64,000 nucleotides of DNA from Alphaproteobacteria bacterium (GTDB taxonomy: Bacteria; Myxococcota_A; UBA796; GCA-2862545), in assembly GCA_020632915.1 (NCBI GenBank), contig JACKEP010000013.1, positions 105,534 through 169,533 on the forward strand. The letters are read 5' to 3'. The notes below the pieces were generated by a model. The model saw nothing but the letters and a program-made list of their open reading frames with translations, searched no databases and was not told where the DNA came from. Made by a program: the position numbers and the translations under genes. Shown here piece by piece: positions 53,373 through 61,794 of this stretch (position 1 is its first letter; the number at the start of each line of letters is the position of its first letter).

Positions 53373-53638
53373 TGAAGAACCTGATCCTCCGCATGCTCGG
53401 TCAGCCCACGAGCAAGTCCTCGTCCGACGCCAAGCAGCGCCTCAAGGTGCTGCTGGTCCACGACGAGATCGATCTGCCCCCCGCCAAGATGGAGCAGATG
53501 AAGGTCGAGATCCTCGAGGTCGTCGCGCGCTACGTCGACGTCAAGGAGGACCAGGTCACCTTCAAGCTCAACAAGTCGGAGGGCGAGGTCGCGCTCGTGT
53601 CGAGCGTCCCCGTCCGCCGGGTCCACGCGCGCGCCTGA
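53372..53638 (+). CDS. minE: Cell division topological specificity factor MinE
   Basis: An 88-residue MinE. An N-terminal MinD-binding segment (KNLILRMLGQ) leads to the MinE core: SDAKQRLKVLLVHDEIDLPPAKMEQMKVEILEVVARYVDV, then FKLNKSEGEVALVSSVPVRR. It stimulates MinD ATPase. The ATG overlaps the MinD stop by one base (TGATG), so it is probably coupled. minC, minD and minE form one operon. Confidence 0.94.
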   Translation: MKNLILRMLGQPTSKSSSDAKQRLKVLLVHDEIDLPPAKMEQMKVEILEVVARYVDVKEDQVTFKLNKSEGEVALVSSVPVRRVHARA

Positions 53639-53714
53639 TCGTCTCCCGTCCGGCTCCGCGTCACGGTGTGTGGGGCGGGGTGCTGGCCGTGAGGCGTCGG
53701 CATAACGGGGCCCC

Positions 53715-54803
53715 ATGACCGATCGGGTCCCCGACAGCGCCGTCCTGCCTGCGTCCGCCGTGCTGCTGGCGACGTCCGCCGCGCTGGCGTTGCCGCTGGT
53801 GCAGGGCGGTGGTCTCGCGCCCCTGTGCATCGCCGCTGCGGTCGGTGCGGCGGTGGGCGTGCCGGTCGCGCGTGTCGAAGCCACGGCGGCGCCCGTGCTT
53901 CGCGGCAGCGCAGCCGTCACCGCGCGCACGGTGGGCCAGGCGGCGCTGGCCGCTGCGGCGGTCGCCACGATCGGTCGCGTGCTGCCGGACTTCAGCGGCG
54001 CCGCGATCGGGGTGGCCGGCCTGGGCTGGGTGCTGTCCGGGCGGGCCGTCGTCGCCCATCGGCTCGCGGTGGCCGCCGTCGTCGTGGCCATGCTCGTGTC
54101 CTGGCTGCTGCCACTCTCGGGCGGTCTGGTGCAGCCGTGGCCGTTGCTGGAGCCCGTGTGGTCCACCTGGGCCGGATGGACGCCCGACGCCGCCACCCTC
54201 GGGTTGCTGCTCCCGCTCGCGGGCACCGGCGTCTGGGCGCACGACGTCCGACGCCTCGCGCCACGCGCCGAGGCACCGATCCGCGCAGCCGGGATCGCGC
54301 TCGCGCTCGCGCTCGCGACGGCACTCGGTGCGGGCCTCGCCTACACCCACGCCGTCCTGGCCACGCCGGACGCTCCCGCGCTGGGCGCCGTGGGGCTCGG
54401 ACTCGGCGCCGCCGGTGCGGGCGTCGGCGCGCTGCTCGTGGCGTCGACCCGGCCCGCCACGGGCGCGCCCACCACGCCGGTCGCGGCGTCGCCGTGGCAC
54501 GGTGTCGGCGTGATCGCCTGGACGGCGTGGTTCACCGTCGCCGGCCCCGTCGCGGCGGCGTGGATCTGGCAGGCCGTGGTGCCCGTGGCGCTGGCCGGTC
54601 GGTTCACCGATCTCGCCGTGCGCACCCAGGGGTCGGCGCGCCTCGCCGCCGTGGTCGCAGCCCTCGTCGCCCTCGTCGCCGCCGTGGCGGGCGCACCATC
54701 GATTCCCGACGACGCCACGGCCGCCGGACTGGCGGCGGTCACGCTGGTCGCGCTCCTGTGGACCCAGGGCATCGGCCAGCTGCGACGGGAGGTGACGGGA
54801 TGA
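53715..54803 (+). CDS. Polytopic membrane protein of unknown function
   Basis: A 362-residue, very Ala/Val/Leu-rich protein with about nine hydrophobic segments, from PASAVLLATSAALALPL to LAAVTLVALLWTQGIG. It has few charged residues inside the segments and no clear motif, so no family is claimed. It begins with ATG 53715, 76 bases after minE. Its stop overlaps the next ATG as ATGA, so it is co-translated with the next gene. Confidence 0.7.
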   Translation: MTDRVPDSAVLPASAVLLATSAALALPLVQGGGLAPLCIAAAVGAAVGVPVARVEATAAPVLRGSAAVTARTVGQAALAAAAVATIGRVLPDFSGAAIGVAGLGWVLSGRAVVAHRLAVAAVVVAMLVSWLLPLSGGLVQPWPLLEPVWSTWAGWTPDAATLGLLLPLAGTGVWAHDVRRLAPRAEAPIRAAGIALALALATALGAGLAYTHAVLATPDAPALGAVGLGLGAAGAGVGALLVASTRPATGAPTTPVAASPWHGVGVIAWTAWFTVAGPVAAAWIWQAVVPVALAGRFTDLAVRTQGSARLAAVVAALVALVAAVAGAPSIPDDATAAGLAAVTLVALLWTQGIGQLRREVTG

Positions 54804-55192
54804 ACCTGTGGCTCGCAGCCTGGATCGCGGCGGCCGCGCACGCCGCCGTCCCCGTGCTTGCACCCGCCACGGTCGGGGAGGAGGTCTCCGTCCAGCTCAC
54901 CGACGACGACGGTGGCGCGCTCGCCGGCGAGACGATCCGGATCGTCACTGCGCCGGGGCTGCACAGCGAGGCCGAGCGCGGCGTCGGCATCACCGACTCG
55001 CAGGGGCGCGTCGTGTGGACGCCCAAGGCCTCGGGCCCTGCCATCCTCTACGCAGGCGACCGCCCGCTGGTCACCGTCGAGGTGCGCCCCGCCCTGCCGG
55101 ACGCCTCGGCGATCGTGCCGTTCCTCCTGCTGCTGGTGGCCGCGATCGGCGCCATCGCCTACGGGAGCGGCCCCCGCGGAGCCCGGAGCTGA
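54800..55192 (+). CDS. Small Ig-like membrane-anchored protein, unknown function
   Basis: A 130-residue protein: an N-terminal signal sequence (NLWLAAWIAAAAHA), then one Ig-like or carboxypeptidase-regulatory-like beta domain (TVGEEVSVQLTDDDGGALAGE, ITDSQGRVVWTPKA), then a C-terminal membrane helix (AIVPFLLLLVAAIGAIAYG). It is thus an outward-facing beta domain on a tail anchor. It overlaps the preceding membrane gene as ATGA and lies 1 base before the metallophosphoesterase. Confidence 0.75.
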   Translation: MNLWLAAWIAAAAHAAVPVLAPATVGEEVSVQLTDDDGGALAGETIRIVTAPGLHSEAERGVGITDSQGRVVWTPKASGPAILYAGDRPLVTVEVRPALPDASAIVPFLLLLVAAIGAIAYGSGPRGARS

Positions 55193-55193
55193 C

Positions 55194-56075
55194 GTGCGCG
55201 TCGTCCACGCCACCGACATCCACTGGTTCCAGGCGCCCGGCTTCGGGCGGCTGTCTCCCAAGCGCCTGATCGGGTCGGCCAACCTCTACCTGCGCGGCCG
55301 TCGCCACCACTTCGACCCGGTGGTCCAGGCCGCACTCGTCGACGCGATGGCGGCCCAGCAGCCCGATGTGGTGCTGATCACGGGCGACCTCACCGCGACG
55401 GCCCTCGAGCAGGAGTTCGAGATCGCCCACGCCGCGCTGGAGCCCCTGCTCACGGCGGTGCCGTCGCTGGTGCTCCTCGGCAACCACGACGTCTACACCC
55501 GCGGCGCCCACCGCACCCAGCGCCTGTCGCGCTGGTTCGGCCCCTGGCAGCACCTCGGCCCGGACGGGCTCGGCCACCTGAGGGTGCCTGGGCTCACGCT
55601 GGTCGGTCTCGACCCCAACCGACCCCACGCGCTCGCCTCCGGCATGATCCCGCCCGAACAGCTCGCAGCGCTCCCCGCAGCGCTCGACGCCGCACCCGCC
55701 GACGACGCCGTGCTCCTGGCGCTGCACTACCCGGTGCTCGATCGCGACGGACGGGTCTACGACGGGTGGGAGCACGGGCTGCGCAACGCCCGGGCGCTGA
55801 TCGACGTGCTCCGGCTGGCGCCGCGCAAGCCCGACCTCATCACCCACGGCCACATCCACCACGGCTTCCGCGTGGATCTGCCGCTGGGCGAGGTCCAGGT
55901 GCCGATCTGCAACCCCGGCAGCGGCGGCTACGCCTGGCTCCAGGCCCGCGATCGCGCGGCGTGCTTCAACGCCTACACGTTCGAGGCCGGTCGTCTCACA
56001 GCCATCGAGCGCTTCCGCTACGGCGCCGACGGCTTCACGGCCGAACCCGGCGGCGCCTACGCGACCGGTCGCTGA
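55194..56075 (+). CDS. Calcineurin-like metallophosphoesterase
   Basis: A 293-residue phosphoesterase with the binuclear metal motifs in order: DIHW (residues 8-11), GDLT, GNHD, LHYP and HGHIHHG. These bind two metals for phosphoester hydrolysis; the substrate is not predictable. GTG 55194 is the first good start. It follows the small Ig-like protein by 1 base, so the three genes form one operon. Confidence 0.88.
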   Translation: MRVVHATDIHWFQAPGFGRLSPKRLIGSANLYLRGRRHHFDPVVQAALVDAMAAQQPDVVLITGDLTATALEQEFEIAHAALEPLLTAVPSLVLLGNHDVYTRGAHRTQRLSRWFGPWQHLGPDGLGHLRVPGLTLVGLDPNRPHALASGMIPPEQLAALPAALDAAPADDAVLLALHYPVLDRDGRVYDGWEHGLRNARALIDVLRLAPRKPDLITHGHIHHGFRVDLPLGEVQVPICNPGSGGYAWLQARDRAACFNAYTFEAGRLTAIERFRYGADGFTAEPGGAYATGR

Positions 56076-56079
56076 CCGC

Positions 56080-56742
56080 TCACACCGTCAGCGTGATGCC
56101 CGCCCAGGCCTCGCCGCGCACCCACTGGAGCACCAGCTCCTCCGACGCCGAGTAGATCCCGTCGCGGCTGTTGAGCGTGTCCTGCACGCCGCGGGACGTG
56201 TAGGCGGCGTGGTGGGTGTAGACCCACTGCGAGATGGTGTCGTCGAAGTAGACCTGGCTCGTGAGCAGCTCGACCCCGGACGGATCGGACACCTTGACGT
56301 GGATGTGGGGCGTCCGGCCGCTGTACCAGCCCGGGTACACCGTCTGGAAGCTCGCCACCCCGCTCGGTGCCGTGACCTGCGCGCCGCGGAGGTAGGTCTG
56401 GCCGCTGGTGCCCTGGGCCGCGTAGCCCGAGTACAGCCCGCCCGCGGCGGCGTGCCACACCTCGACGACGCCGTTGCTCATCGGCAGGCACCCGGTGTTG
56501 TCCAGCACCCGGATGACGAGCCGGAGGGGCAGCCCGGGCAGGCCCTCGGTGATGTCGCGGCGCACCAGGCCGGGGTCGAAGTAGTACGGCCCCTCCGTCG
56601 CGCTGTGCGACAGCGTCGGGCAGTTCCCCAGGAGCTCCGGGGGGATGGCGGCCAGCGCGCGGTGCGGGAGCGCGAGCCCCGCCCCGAGGGCGGCGCCCGA
56701 GATCAGCAAGGTGCGGCGCGTGACGTCGTCGGCGTGGCTCAT
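56080..56742 (-). CDS. Tat-exported intradiol dioxygenase-like protein
   Basis: A 220-residue protein with a twin-arginine signal (TRRTLLISGAALGAGLAL; residues 9-26). The rest is an intradiol ring-cleavage dioxygenase fold: ATEGPYYFD, VEVWHAAAGGLYSGY, TVYPGWYSGRTPHIHVKV. The four non-haem iron ligands (two Tyr, two His) appear at the expected positions (LYSGY, GWYSG, PHIH). Such proteins cleave catechols; export points to extracellular or periplasmic aromatic turnover. ATG 56742 has AGGAGG nearby. It converges on the metallophosphoesterase gene. Confidence 0.85.
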   Translation of the reverse strand: MSHADDVTRRTLLISGAALGAGLALPHRALAAIPPELLGNCPTLSHSATEGPYYFDPGLVRRDITEGLPGLPLRLVIRVLDNTGCLPMSNGVVEVWHAAAGGLYSGYAAQGTSGQTYLRGAQVTAPSGVASFQTVYPGWYSGRTPHIHVKVSDPSGVELLTSQVYFDDTISQWVYTHHAAYTSRGVQDTLNSRDGIYSASEELVLQWVRGEAWAGITLTV

Positions 56743-56885
56743 CGGACCTCCTGGGTTGGACCTGCAGCAGGCATACCGTACGGCGCCGGGCGTCGCAGGG
56801 GGCCGAAAGGTCTGCTTCAGACGTCGACGCGGGTACTGTCCGGATCCGTCCGTCGGGGTACGTACGCGCTCCGCGAGGGAGTCCC

Positions 56886-57689
56886 ATGCGCCACGCGACC
56901 GTCCTGCTCGTCCTGCTCGCCGCCTGCGACAGCGGGTCGGTGTCCATCGACGACACCGACACGATCACCGACACCACCGACGACACCGACACAGTCACGG
57001 CCCCGGCGTTCGTCGACGAGACCTGCGACGGCAACGTCGAAGGCGTGTTCGACCCCTACCCCGAGGTGGCGTCGGTCTACCCGATCGGCAGCGCGGCCAC
57101 CTACCCCTGGCCCGGCGAGGACTTCGAGGGCTACACCGACGGCCAGCTGATCGAGTCCTCCGACGACCTCGGCCACAGCGACCACCTCGACGTCACCAAG
57201 GGCCAGCTCGACGCGCGCTACGCGGGCGAGTTCCACCGCGGCTTCGCTGACGACGACCTGTTCATCGCGCTCGCGCGCGGGCTCGACGGGCAGCTGCGGG
57301 TGGGGTGGAGCGACGTGGCCGTCTCGGGCCTCGGCAGCGTGGCAGCGTGGAAGCCGGCCGTCGAGGACTGGTCCGGCCTCAACCTCATCGTGCGCTACCA
57401 GAGCAGCGACGACTTCTACTTTGCGAGCCTGCGGTACGACGGCGAGGTGTCGATCAAGCGCAAGCACTGCGGCACCGTCGACGTGTTGGCCCAGGACACC
57501 TTCGGCACCATGAACACGAGCCAGTGGTACGACCTGCGCTTCGTGGCCGAAGGCACCACGCTCACCTTCGAGGTCGACGACCAGGAGGTGCTCACGGTCG
57601 ACGACGACACGCTGTCGTGGGGATCCGCCGGCTGGTACACCAGCCACGCCGAGGCGTGGCTGGACGCGTGGTCGATCGCCGCGCCGTAG
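56886..57689 (+). CDS. Lipoprotein with LamG/DUF1080-like domain
   Basis: A 267-residue lipoprotein (LLAAC, Cys14). A Thr/Asp repeat tether (DDTDTITDTTDDTDTV, about 21-37) leads to a beta-sandwich domain with DFYFASLRYDGEVSIKRKHCG, TSQWYDLRFVAEGTTLTFEVDDQEVLT and GSAGWYTSHAEAWLDAWSIAAP, as in LamG or DUF1080 folds that bind carbohydrates. Function is unknown. ATG 56886 is preceded by GCGAGGGAGT. It is divergent from the Tat dioxygenase-like gene. Confidence 0.78.
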   Translation: MRHATVLLVLLAACDSGSVSIDDTDTITDTTDDTDTVTAPAFVDETCDGNVEGVFDPYPEVASVYPIGSAATYPWPGEDFEGYTDGQLIESSDDLGHSDHLDVTKGQLDARYAGEFHRGFADDDLFIALARGLDGQLRVGWSDVAVSGLGSVAAWKPAVEDWSGLNLIVRYQSSDDFYFASLRYDGEVSIKRKHCGTVDVLAQDTFGTMNTSQWYDLRFVAEGTTLTFEVDDQEVLTVDDDTLSWGSAGWYTSHAEAWLDAWSIAAP

Positions 57690-57703
57690 CGGCAGCCGCC
57701 AGA

Positions 57704-58342
57704 TCAGGATCGGACCGCTGCCCCCCGGTCCCGCCCCGCGAGCAGGAACACCGGGGTGAGGACGACCGTCGGCAGCACCCAGAGCAGCCACTCCGGCAGT
57801 GTGGGCCAGAGGCTCGGCCCGGTGGCTGCGCTGAACGCGGTCACGGACGCGATGAACGCGCCCGCCGCACCCTGGACGTGCAGGCCCCGCCACCCCGAGC
57901 TGCCGTCGTAGCGAAGGACGCTCCGCACCAATGTCGCCCCGATGGCGGACAGACCGACGCAGACCCACCCCATCGGCAGGCCGTCGAGCCCCCAGGCGAC
58001 CCCCCGGGCGGCGAACGCTGCGTACGCCACGCCGAGGGACAGGACGGCGGCACGGTCGCGTCCCGCGAGCGCCTGCGTGGGTCGCAGCGCCGCGAACCGC
58101 CACGCCACCCAGGCATGGCCGAGCACGATCAGCCCGATGCCCACCAGGAACGCGTTGGACCGGGCGACCATCACCGGAAGGGCGAGCCCGATGGCGGCGA
58201 CCAGCCCCACCAGCGTCGCACGCCCCAGCATCGGGTGGAAGCCCGCGCGCTTGGGGGCCGCGAGCGTCGCGAGCCCGGCCACGAGCGTGGTCACGCCCAC
58301 CACCGCGTGCACCAGGATCCACGTCGCGAGCGTCGTCTCCAC
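57704..58342 (-). CDS. DUF2306-like multi-pass membrane protein
   Basis: A 212-residue protein with about seven membrane helices. The start ATWILVHAVVGVTTLVAGLATLAAPK followed by HPMLGRATLVGLV resembles DUF2306-type proteins, whose histidines are proposed to bind haem or quinone; that is inference. GTG 58342 has GAGGAG upstream. It converges on the preceding lipoprotein gene, whose end is 14 bases away, and is divergent from the acetyltransferase gene. Confidence 0.7.
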   Translation of the reverse strand: METTLATWILVHAVVGVTTLVAGLATLAAPKRAGFHPMLGRATLVGLVAAIGLALPVMVARSNAFLVGIGLIVLGHAWVAWRFAALRPTQALAGRDRAAVLSLGVAYAAFAARGVAWGLDGLPMGWVCVGLSAIGATLVRSVLRYDGSSGWRGLHVQGAAGAFIASVTAFSAATGPSLWPTLPEWLLWVLPTVVLTPVFLLAGRDRGAAVRS

Positions 58343-58427
58343 GCCCTCTCCTCCCGCCCGAGCCACCTGCGGCATACGGCGGGAGGCAGATCCCCATTGC
58401 ACGCCCTCGGTGACTGTGAGGACTCCC

Positions 58428-58892
58428 GTGTTCCGCCTGCGCGCCACCACCGACGCCGACTGGCCCGAGGCCTGGGCTCTCCAGGAAGCGGCGTTCCTTC
58501 CCGCCGTCACAGCGGCTGCGGGCGGGTGGACGGACGCCGAGCGCGAACGGTGTGCGTCCGCCTGGCAGGCCGCCCACACCCGCGTCGTCGAGGTCGACGG
58601 CGCGATGGCAGGCTGGGTCCGGCTCCAGCCGTTCGACACCCACGACTGGCTCGACCTGCTGGTGGTGGCCCCGGCGCGGCAACGACAGGGGCTCGGCGCG
58701 GCGGTCCTGGGCCGGGTCCAGGCCGAGGCGAGCGCACGGGGCGTGCCGCTGTGGCTCTCGGTCCACCGCGACAACCCCGCGCGCCGCCTCTACGCGCGCC
58801 ACGGGTTCGATCCGCGTCCGCGGGACGACCGCCGGACGTGGATGGTGTGGCCCGCGACCACCCCCGGCGACGCTCCGCCGACCGGGACGTGA
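58428..58892 (+). CDS. GNAT family acetyltransferase
   Basis: A 154-residue GNAT. The acetyl-CoA signature is VVAPARQRQGLGAAVLGRV (Q/RxxGxG/A), preceded by DLLVVAP and followed by SVHRDNPARRLYARHGF, the typical ending. The substrate is unknown. Three in-frame GTG codons precede the domain; the last, 58428, is preferred because GAGGA lies 5 bases before it and it gives FRLRATTDADWPEAW, the normal N terminus. Confidence 0.85.
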   Translation: MFRLRATTDADWPEAWALQEAAFLPAVTAAAGGWTDAERERCASAWQAAHTRVVEVDGAMAGWVRLQPFDTHDWLDLLVVAPARQRQGLGAAVLGRVQAEASARGVPLWLSVHRDNPARRLYARHGFDPRPRDDRRTWMVWPATTPGDAPPTGT

Positions 58893-58976
58893 GCTGGGTC
58901 GAACCTCGCTCACACGGCTGCGGCGTCCGCGGGCAAGCGCCCCATCGCCTGCGCCATCACGAGCCGTCGGCGTGGC

Positions 58977-59990
58977 TCACGGGCTCACGGCCACCACCGG
59001 GCAGTTGACCGTGGCGACCCCCATGCCGAGCTGCGCGGCCATCGCGGCCGAGGACAGATCGTCGACGTCGTCGAAGGCCGCGTTGTCGTAGACGTTGACC
59101 GACCACAGCGGGGAGTAGCCGGCGTCGCCGGGCACCGTGGCCAGCACGTTGTGGGTCTGGTCGGAGGACGCCTCGGTCACGAAGCCGGAGCCCGGTCCCC
59201 CGCCCTCCACGTCCGGGTTGACGTTGAAGGTCACGTAGATCGGCGACACCGGCACGCTCGCGCCACCGGACACCGACAGTGGCGCCTCCTCGAAGCTGAA
59301 GTAGTGCACCACCTGGTCGCGGTACCACCCCTGCACCAGCCCGGTGCCCTCGCTGCCGCCACGCAGCGTCGCCGTGGACCCGGCCGGCACCACCGGGCAG
59401 TTCACCAGGGTGTCCAGCGGCTCGACCGTGAGCCCCGCGTCCACCACGTCCTGACGGCTCGTGAGCGTGTTCGCGACGTAGTCGGCCGGCACGCTGACCT
59501 TGTTCACGCGCCAGAAGTCGCTGTAGCCGGCGTCCCCAGGGACGGCGTCGACGATGTTCAGCTGTCCGGCCACCGGGGTGTCCTCCCCCTCCCGGAACAG
59601 CACCCAGATGGGTGCGGGCGCCGTCGGCTGCACGTCGAAGTTGTAGTAGGTGACCGCCATCCCCTCCGGCCCGAGCCCGTGGGTCACGAAGGGCGCTCCG
59701 GCGTCGAAGTCGATGGCCTCGTCCGGTCCGGGCAGGCCGTTGTCGGCGTCGCGCACCATCAGGGTGCCCGCGTCGGCGCTGAAGCGGTCGACGGCCACGT
59801 GAGGCGCTGTCGCCGGGTCCAGCGGCGTGACGGTCATCGGGTCGTCCGTGCCGTCGGGCGCGCACCCGACCGCGAGCCAGAGGGTCCCCGCGAAGGCCGT
59901 GAGCCGCGTGAGGGTTCGGGCTGGGGAGCGACGGTCTCGCCGGGGCAGGAGGGAGGCCGTGGGGCGAACGGCAGACGACGACGGTGTCAT
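58977..59990 (-). CDS. Lipoprotein with two tandem copies of an uncharacterised domain
   Basis: A 337-residue lipoprotein (lipobox AVGC, Cys43, after a long basic stretch). The mature protein contains two related modules of about 120 residues: both include VPGDAGYSxxWxVN followed 45-50 residues later by VNCPVV (first copy about 145-200, second about 275-335). Each module starts with an aromatic beta strand (VTYYNFDVQ and VVHYFSFEE). The domain was not recognised. ATG 59990 has GGAGG four bases before it. It is divergent from the next gene. Confidence 0.75.
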   Translation of the reverse strand: MTPSSSAVRPTASLLPRRDRRSPARTLTRLTAFAGTLWLAVGCAPDGTDDPMTVTPLDPATAPHVAVDRFSADAGTLMVRDADNGLPGPDEAIDFDAGAPFVTHGLGPEGMAVTYYNFDVQPTAPAPIWVLFREGEDTPVAGQLNIVDAVPGDAGYSDFWRVNKVSVPADYVANTLTSRQDVVDAGLTVEPLDTLVNCPVVPAGSTATLRGGSEGTGLVQGWYRDQVVHYFSFEEAPLSVSGGASVPVSPIYVTFNVNPDVEGGGPGSGFVTEASSDQTHNVLATVPGDAGYSPLWSVNVYDNAAFDDVDDLSSAAMAAQLGMGVATVNCPVVAVSP

Positions 59991-60094
59991 GGGACCTCCA
60001 GGACGCCCGTCCTTCAGGGATCGGGCGCCCGGGGATACGGCCACCGACCGCGACGGTTACGCGGTCCACCCCACGCCTGCCGTGATTCGGGCGA

Positions 60095-60110
60095 TCACGA
60101 CAGGTCGTGA
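60095..60110. promoter_or_regulatory. 16-bp operator-like dyad in divergent region
   Basis: TCACGAC and GTCGTGA are perfect 7-bp inverted repeats around AG. The dyad sits between the divergent two-domain lipoprotein and secreted-protein genes, about 100 bases from each start, so it could serve both promoters. Confidence 0.4.
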
Positions 60111-60192
60111 CGTGAGGCTCGGAACGTGCCGAGGCGGCTCACGGTGGACGACGGGCGGCCGGTCGCGGTACGACCCGACCTGACCAGGAGCC

Positions 60193-60729
60193 ATGATGTC
60201 CCCTTCCTTCCTGCTCGTCACCCTCCTCGGCGTCGCCCATGCAGCGAAGGACCCGTGCGCGGCCGGCAAGATCACCCGCGATCCGATGTCGGGCGCCACG
60301 ACCACGGTGTTCGAGAACGGCTTCCCCGCAGGCTTCGACAACACGCCGGCGCAGTACCGCCTCCTCAAGACGGATCTGGTGGTGCAAGGCACCAGCGCCT
60401 GGCTCGATCTGCGCGTCGGCATGTTCGGGCTCTCGCAGAACCCCATCCCCGCCGGCACCGCCGTGCGGATGCGGCTGGCCAACGGCGAGTTCGTCGTGCT
60501 CACCACGGCCGAGACGGCCCAGGGCGTGATGGGCGCCGGCTACACCACGGTGTTCACCCAGTGGACGATGCGGGCGTCGATCTCGCCCGCCGACGCACGC
60601 AAGGCAGCCACCCAGGGCATCGTCGCGTTCTCGGTGGGCACACCCAACGGCGAGCAGGCGTGGAACGTCAACAAGGGGGGCGCCAAGCGCTTCGCGAACG
60701 GCATGGCCTGCGCCGCCACCAAGGGCTGA
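60193..60729 (+). CDS. Secreted protein of unknown function
   Basis: A 178-residue protein with a signal peptide (SFLLVTLLGVAHA, cleavage near 18). The mature part has two Cys at its ends (DPCAAGK near the N terminus, GMACAATKG at the C terminus), which may form a disulfide, and a middle with FENGFPAGFDNTPAQYRLLKTDLVVQGTSAW. No family recognised. ATG 60193 has AGGAG just upstream; a second ATG follows directly. Confidence 0.72.
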   Translation: MMSPSFLLVTLLGVAHAAKDPCAAGKITRDPMSGATTTVFENGFPAGFDNTPAQYRLLKTDLVVQGTSAWLDLRVGMFGLSQNPIPAGTAVRMRLANGEFVVLTTAETAQGVMGAGYTTVFTQWTMRASISPADARKAATQGIVAFSVGTPNGEQAWNVNKGGAKRFANGMACAATKG

Positions 60730-60817
60730 CGTCCCACGCAGGGACTGACGTCCCCAGGCCCCCGCCGAGCGCTGCGCGGCACGCGTTGCGCGCTCTCCCA
60801 CACTCCCGGAGGACCCC

Positions 60818-61696
60818 GTGGCACCGTCGACGTCGATCCGACCGGTGACGGTGGCGCTGGGGCTGGCCCTCACCGGGGCGCTCGTGCTCGCGGCGCGCGC
60901 CGGGGGACGGGGGTGCGCTGGACCCGGTCCCAGGGACTTCGGAGAGCCGCAGGCCGAGGAGCGCATCCTCCTCGTCGGCAACTCGTTCACCTCGGCCAAC
61001 GCCCTCGGGGACCAGCTCGCCCACCTCGTCGCCTGCGCCCGCGGCGACGACGTCCTGCCCTACGTCGAGGTGGTGGCACCCGATGGCGGGCGCCTGGCCG
61101 AACGGGTCGGCGACGACGCCGTCGCGACGGCGCTGGCCCGCGACGCCTTCGCCACCGTGGTGCTGCAGGAGCAGAGCCAGATCCCGGCCCTGCCGCGCGA
61201 CACGCCGCCCGCGCGCACGAGCCGGGCGGCCGTCGCCGCCCTCCACGGCCGCATCCGCCGCGCTGGCGCCGAGACCGTGCTGTTCGCCACGTGGGGCTAC
61301 CGCGCGGGCGACCCGGCCCAAGGGGCGCGCGGCGGCAGCTTCGACGCGATGCAGGACGCGCTGACGGCCGGCTACGAGGCGTTGCGCGACGCGACCGACG
61401 GGCAGGCGCGGGTCGCGCCGGTCGGCGAGGCGTTTCGCGCCGTGCAGCAGCTGCCGCGACGCGACGGGGACGGCGCGTTCGACGCCCTGTACGCCGCCGA
61501 CGACAAGCACCCGAGCCCGGCGGGCAGCTACCTCGCCGCGGCGGTGCTCACGGCCACGATCACGGGGCGCCCCACGCAGGCCTGCACCTGGCGCCCCGGC
61601 GGGGTGCCCGACGCCCTCGCCGCCACGCTCCGCCAGGTGGCGGACCGTGCCGTGCTGCCGTGGTCGGAGCGCAGCGCCACCGACAGCGACCGCTGA
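60818..61696 (+). CDS. SGNH/GDSL-type hydrolase, membrane-anchored or secreted
   Basis: A 292-residue protein with an N-terminal hydrophobic signal/anchor (VALGLALTGALVLAARA). The SGNH pattern is visible: block I LLVGNSFTSANALG, the middle VVLQEQSQIPALP, and block V DDKHPSPAGSYLAAAVL with the catalytic Asp-His pair. Such enzymes remove acyl groups from lipids or polysaccharides. GTG 60818 has GGAGG upstream. It lies 88 bases after the secreted protein and before the Rieske operon. Confidence 0.8.
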   Translation: MAPSTSIRPVTVALGLALTGALVLAARAGGRGCAGPGPRDFGEPQAEERILLVGNSFTSANALGDQLAHLVACARGDDVLPYVEVVAPDGGRLAERVGDDAVATALARDAFATVVLQEQSQIPALPRDTPPARTSRAAVAALHGRIRRAGAETVLFATWGYRAGDPAQGARGGSFDAMQDALTAGYEALRDATDGQARVAPVGEAFRAVQQLPRRDGDGAFDALYAADDKHPSPAGSYLAAAVLTATITGRPTQACTWRPGGVPDALAATLRQVADRAVLPWSERSATDSDR

Positions 61697-61706
61697 GCCG
61701 TTCGGT

Positions 61707-61765
61707 CTGACCGGAGGCTGAGCGTCGGCGCGGTTCCTGACCGCGCGCTGATCAGGTGCTGATCG
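61707..61765 (+). promoter_or_regulatory. Five CTGA repeats at 11-bp spacing upstream of the Rieske-P450 operon
   Basis: CTGAnCN motifs begin at 61707, 61718, 61737, 61748 and 61759. Successive distances are 11, 19, 11 and 11 bases, so four of the five lie in register at 11 bp. Tandem 11-bp direct repeats are typical of OmpR/PhoB-family boxes. A candidate -10 (GACAAT, 61779-61784) lies 14 bases beyond, where such activators usually replace the -35. The regulator is not known. Confidence 0.45.
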
Positions 61766-61794
61766 GGCGTCACACCCCGACAATCCACCACGTA

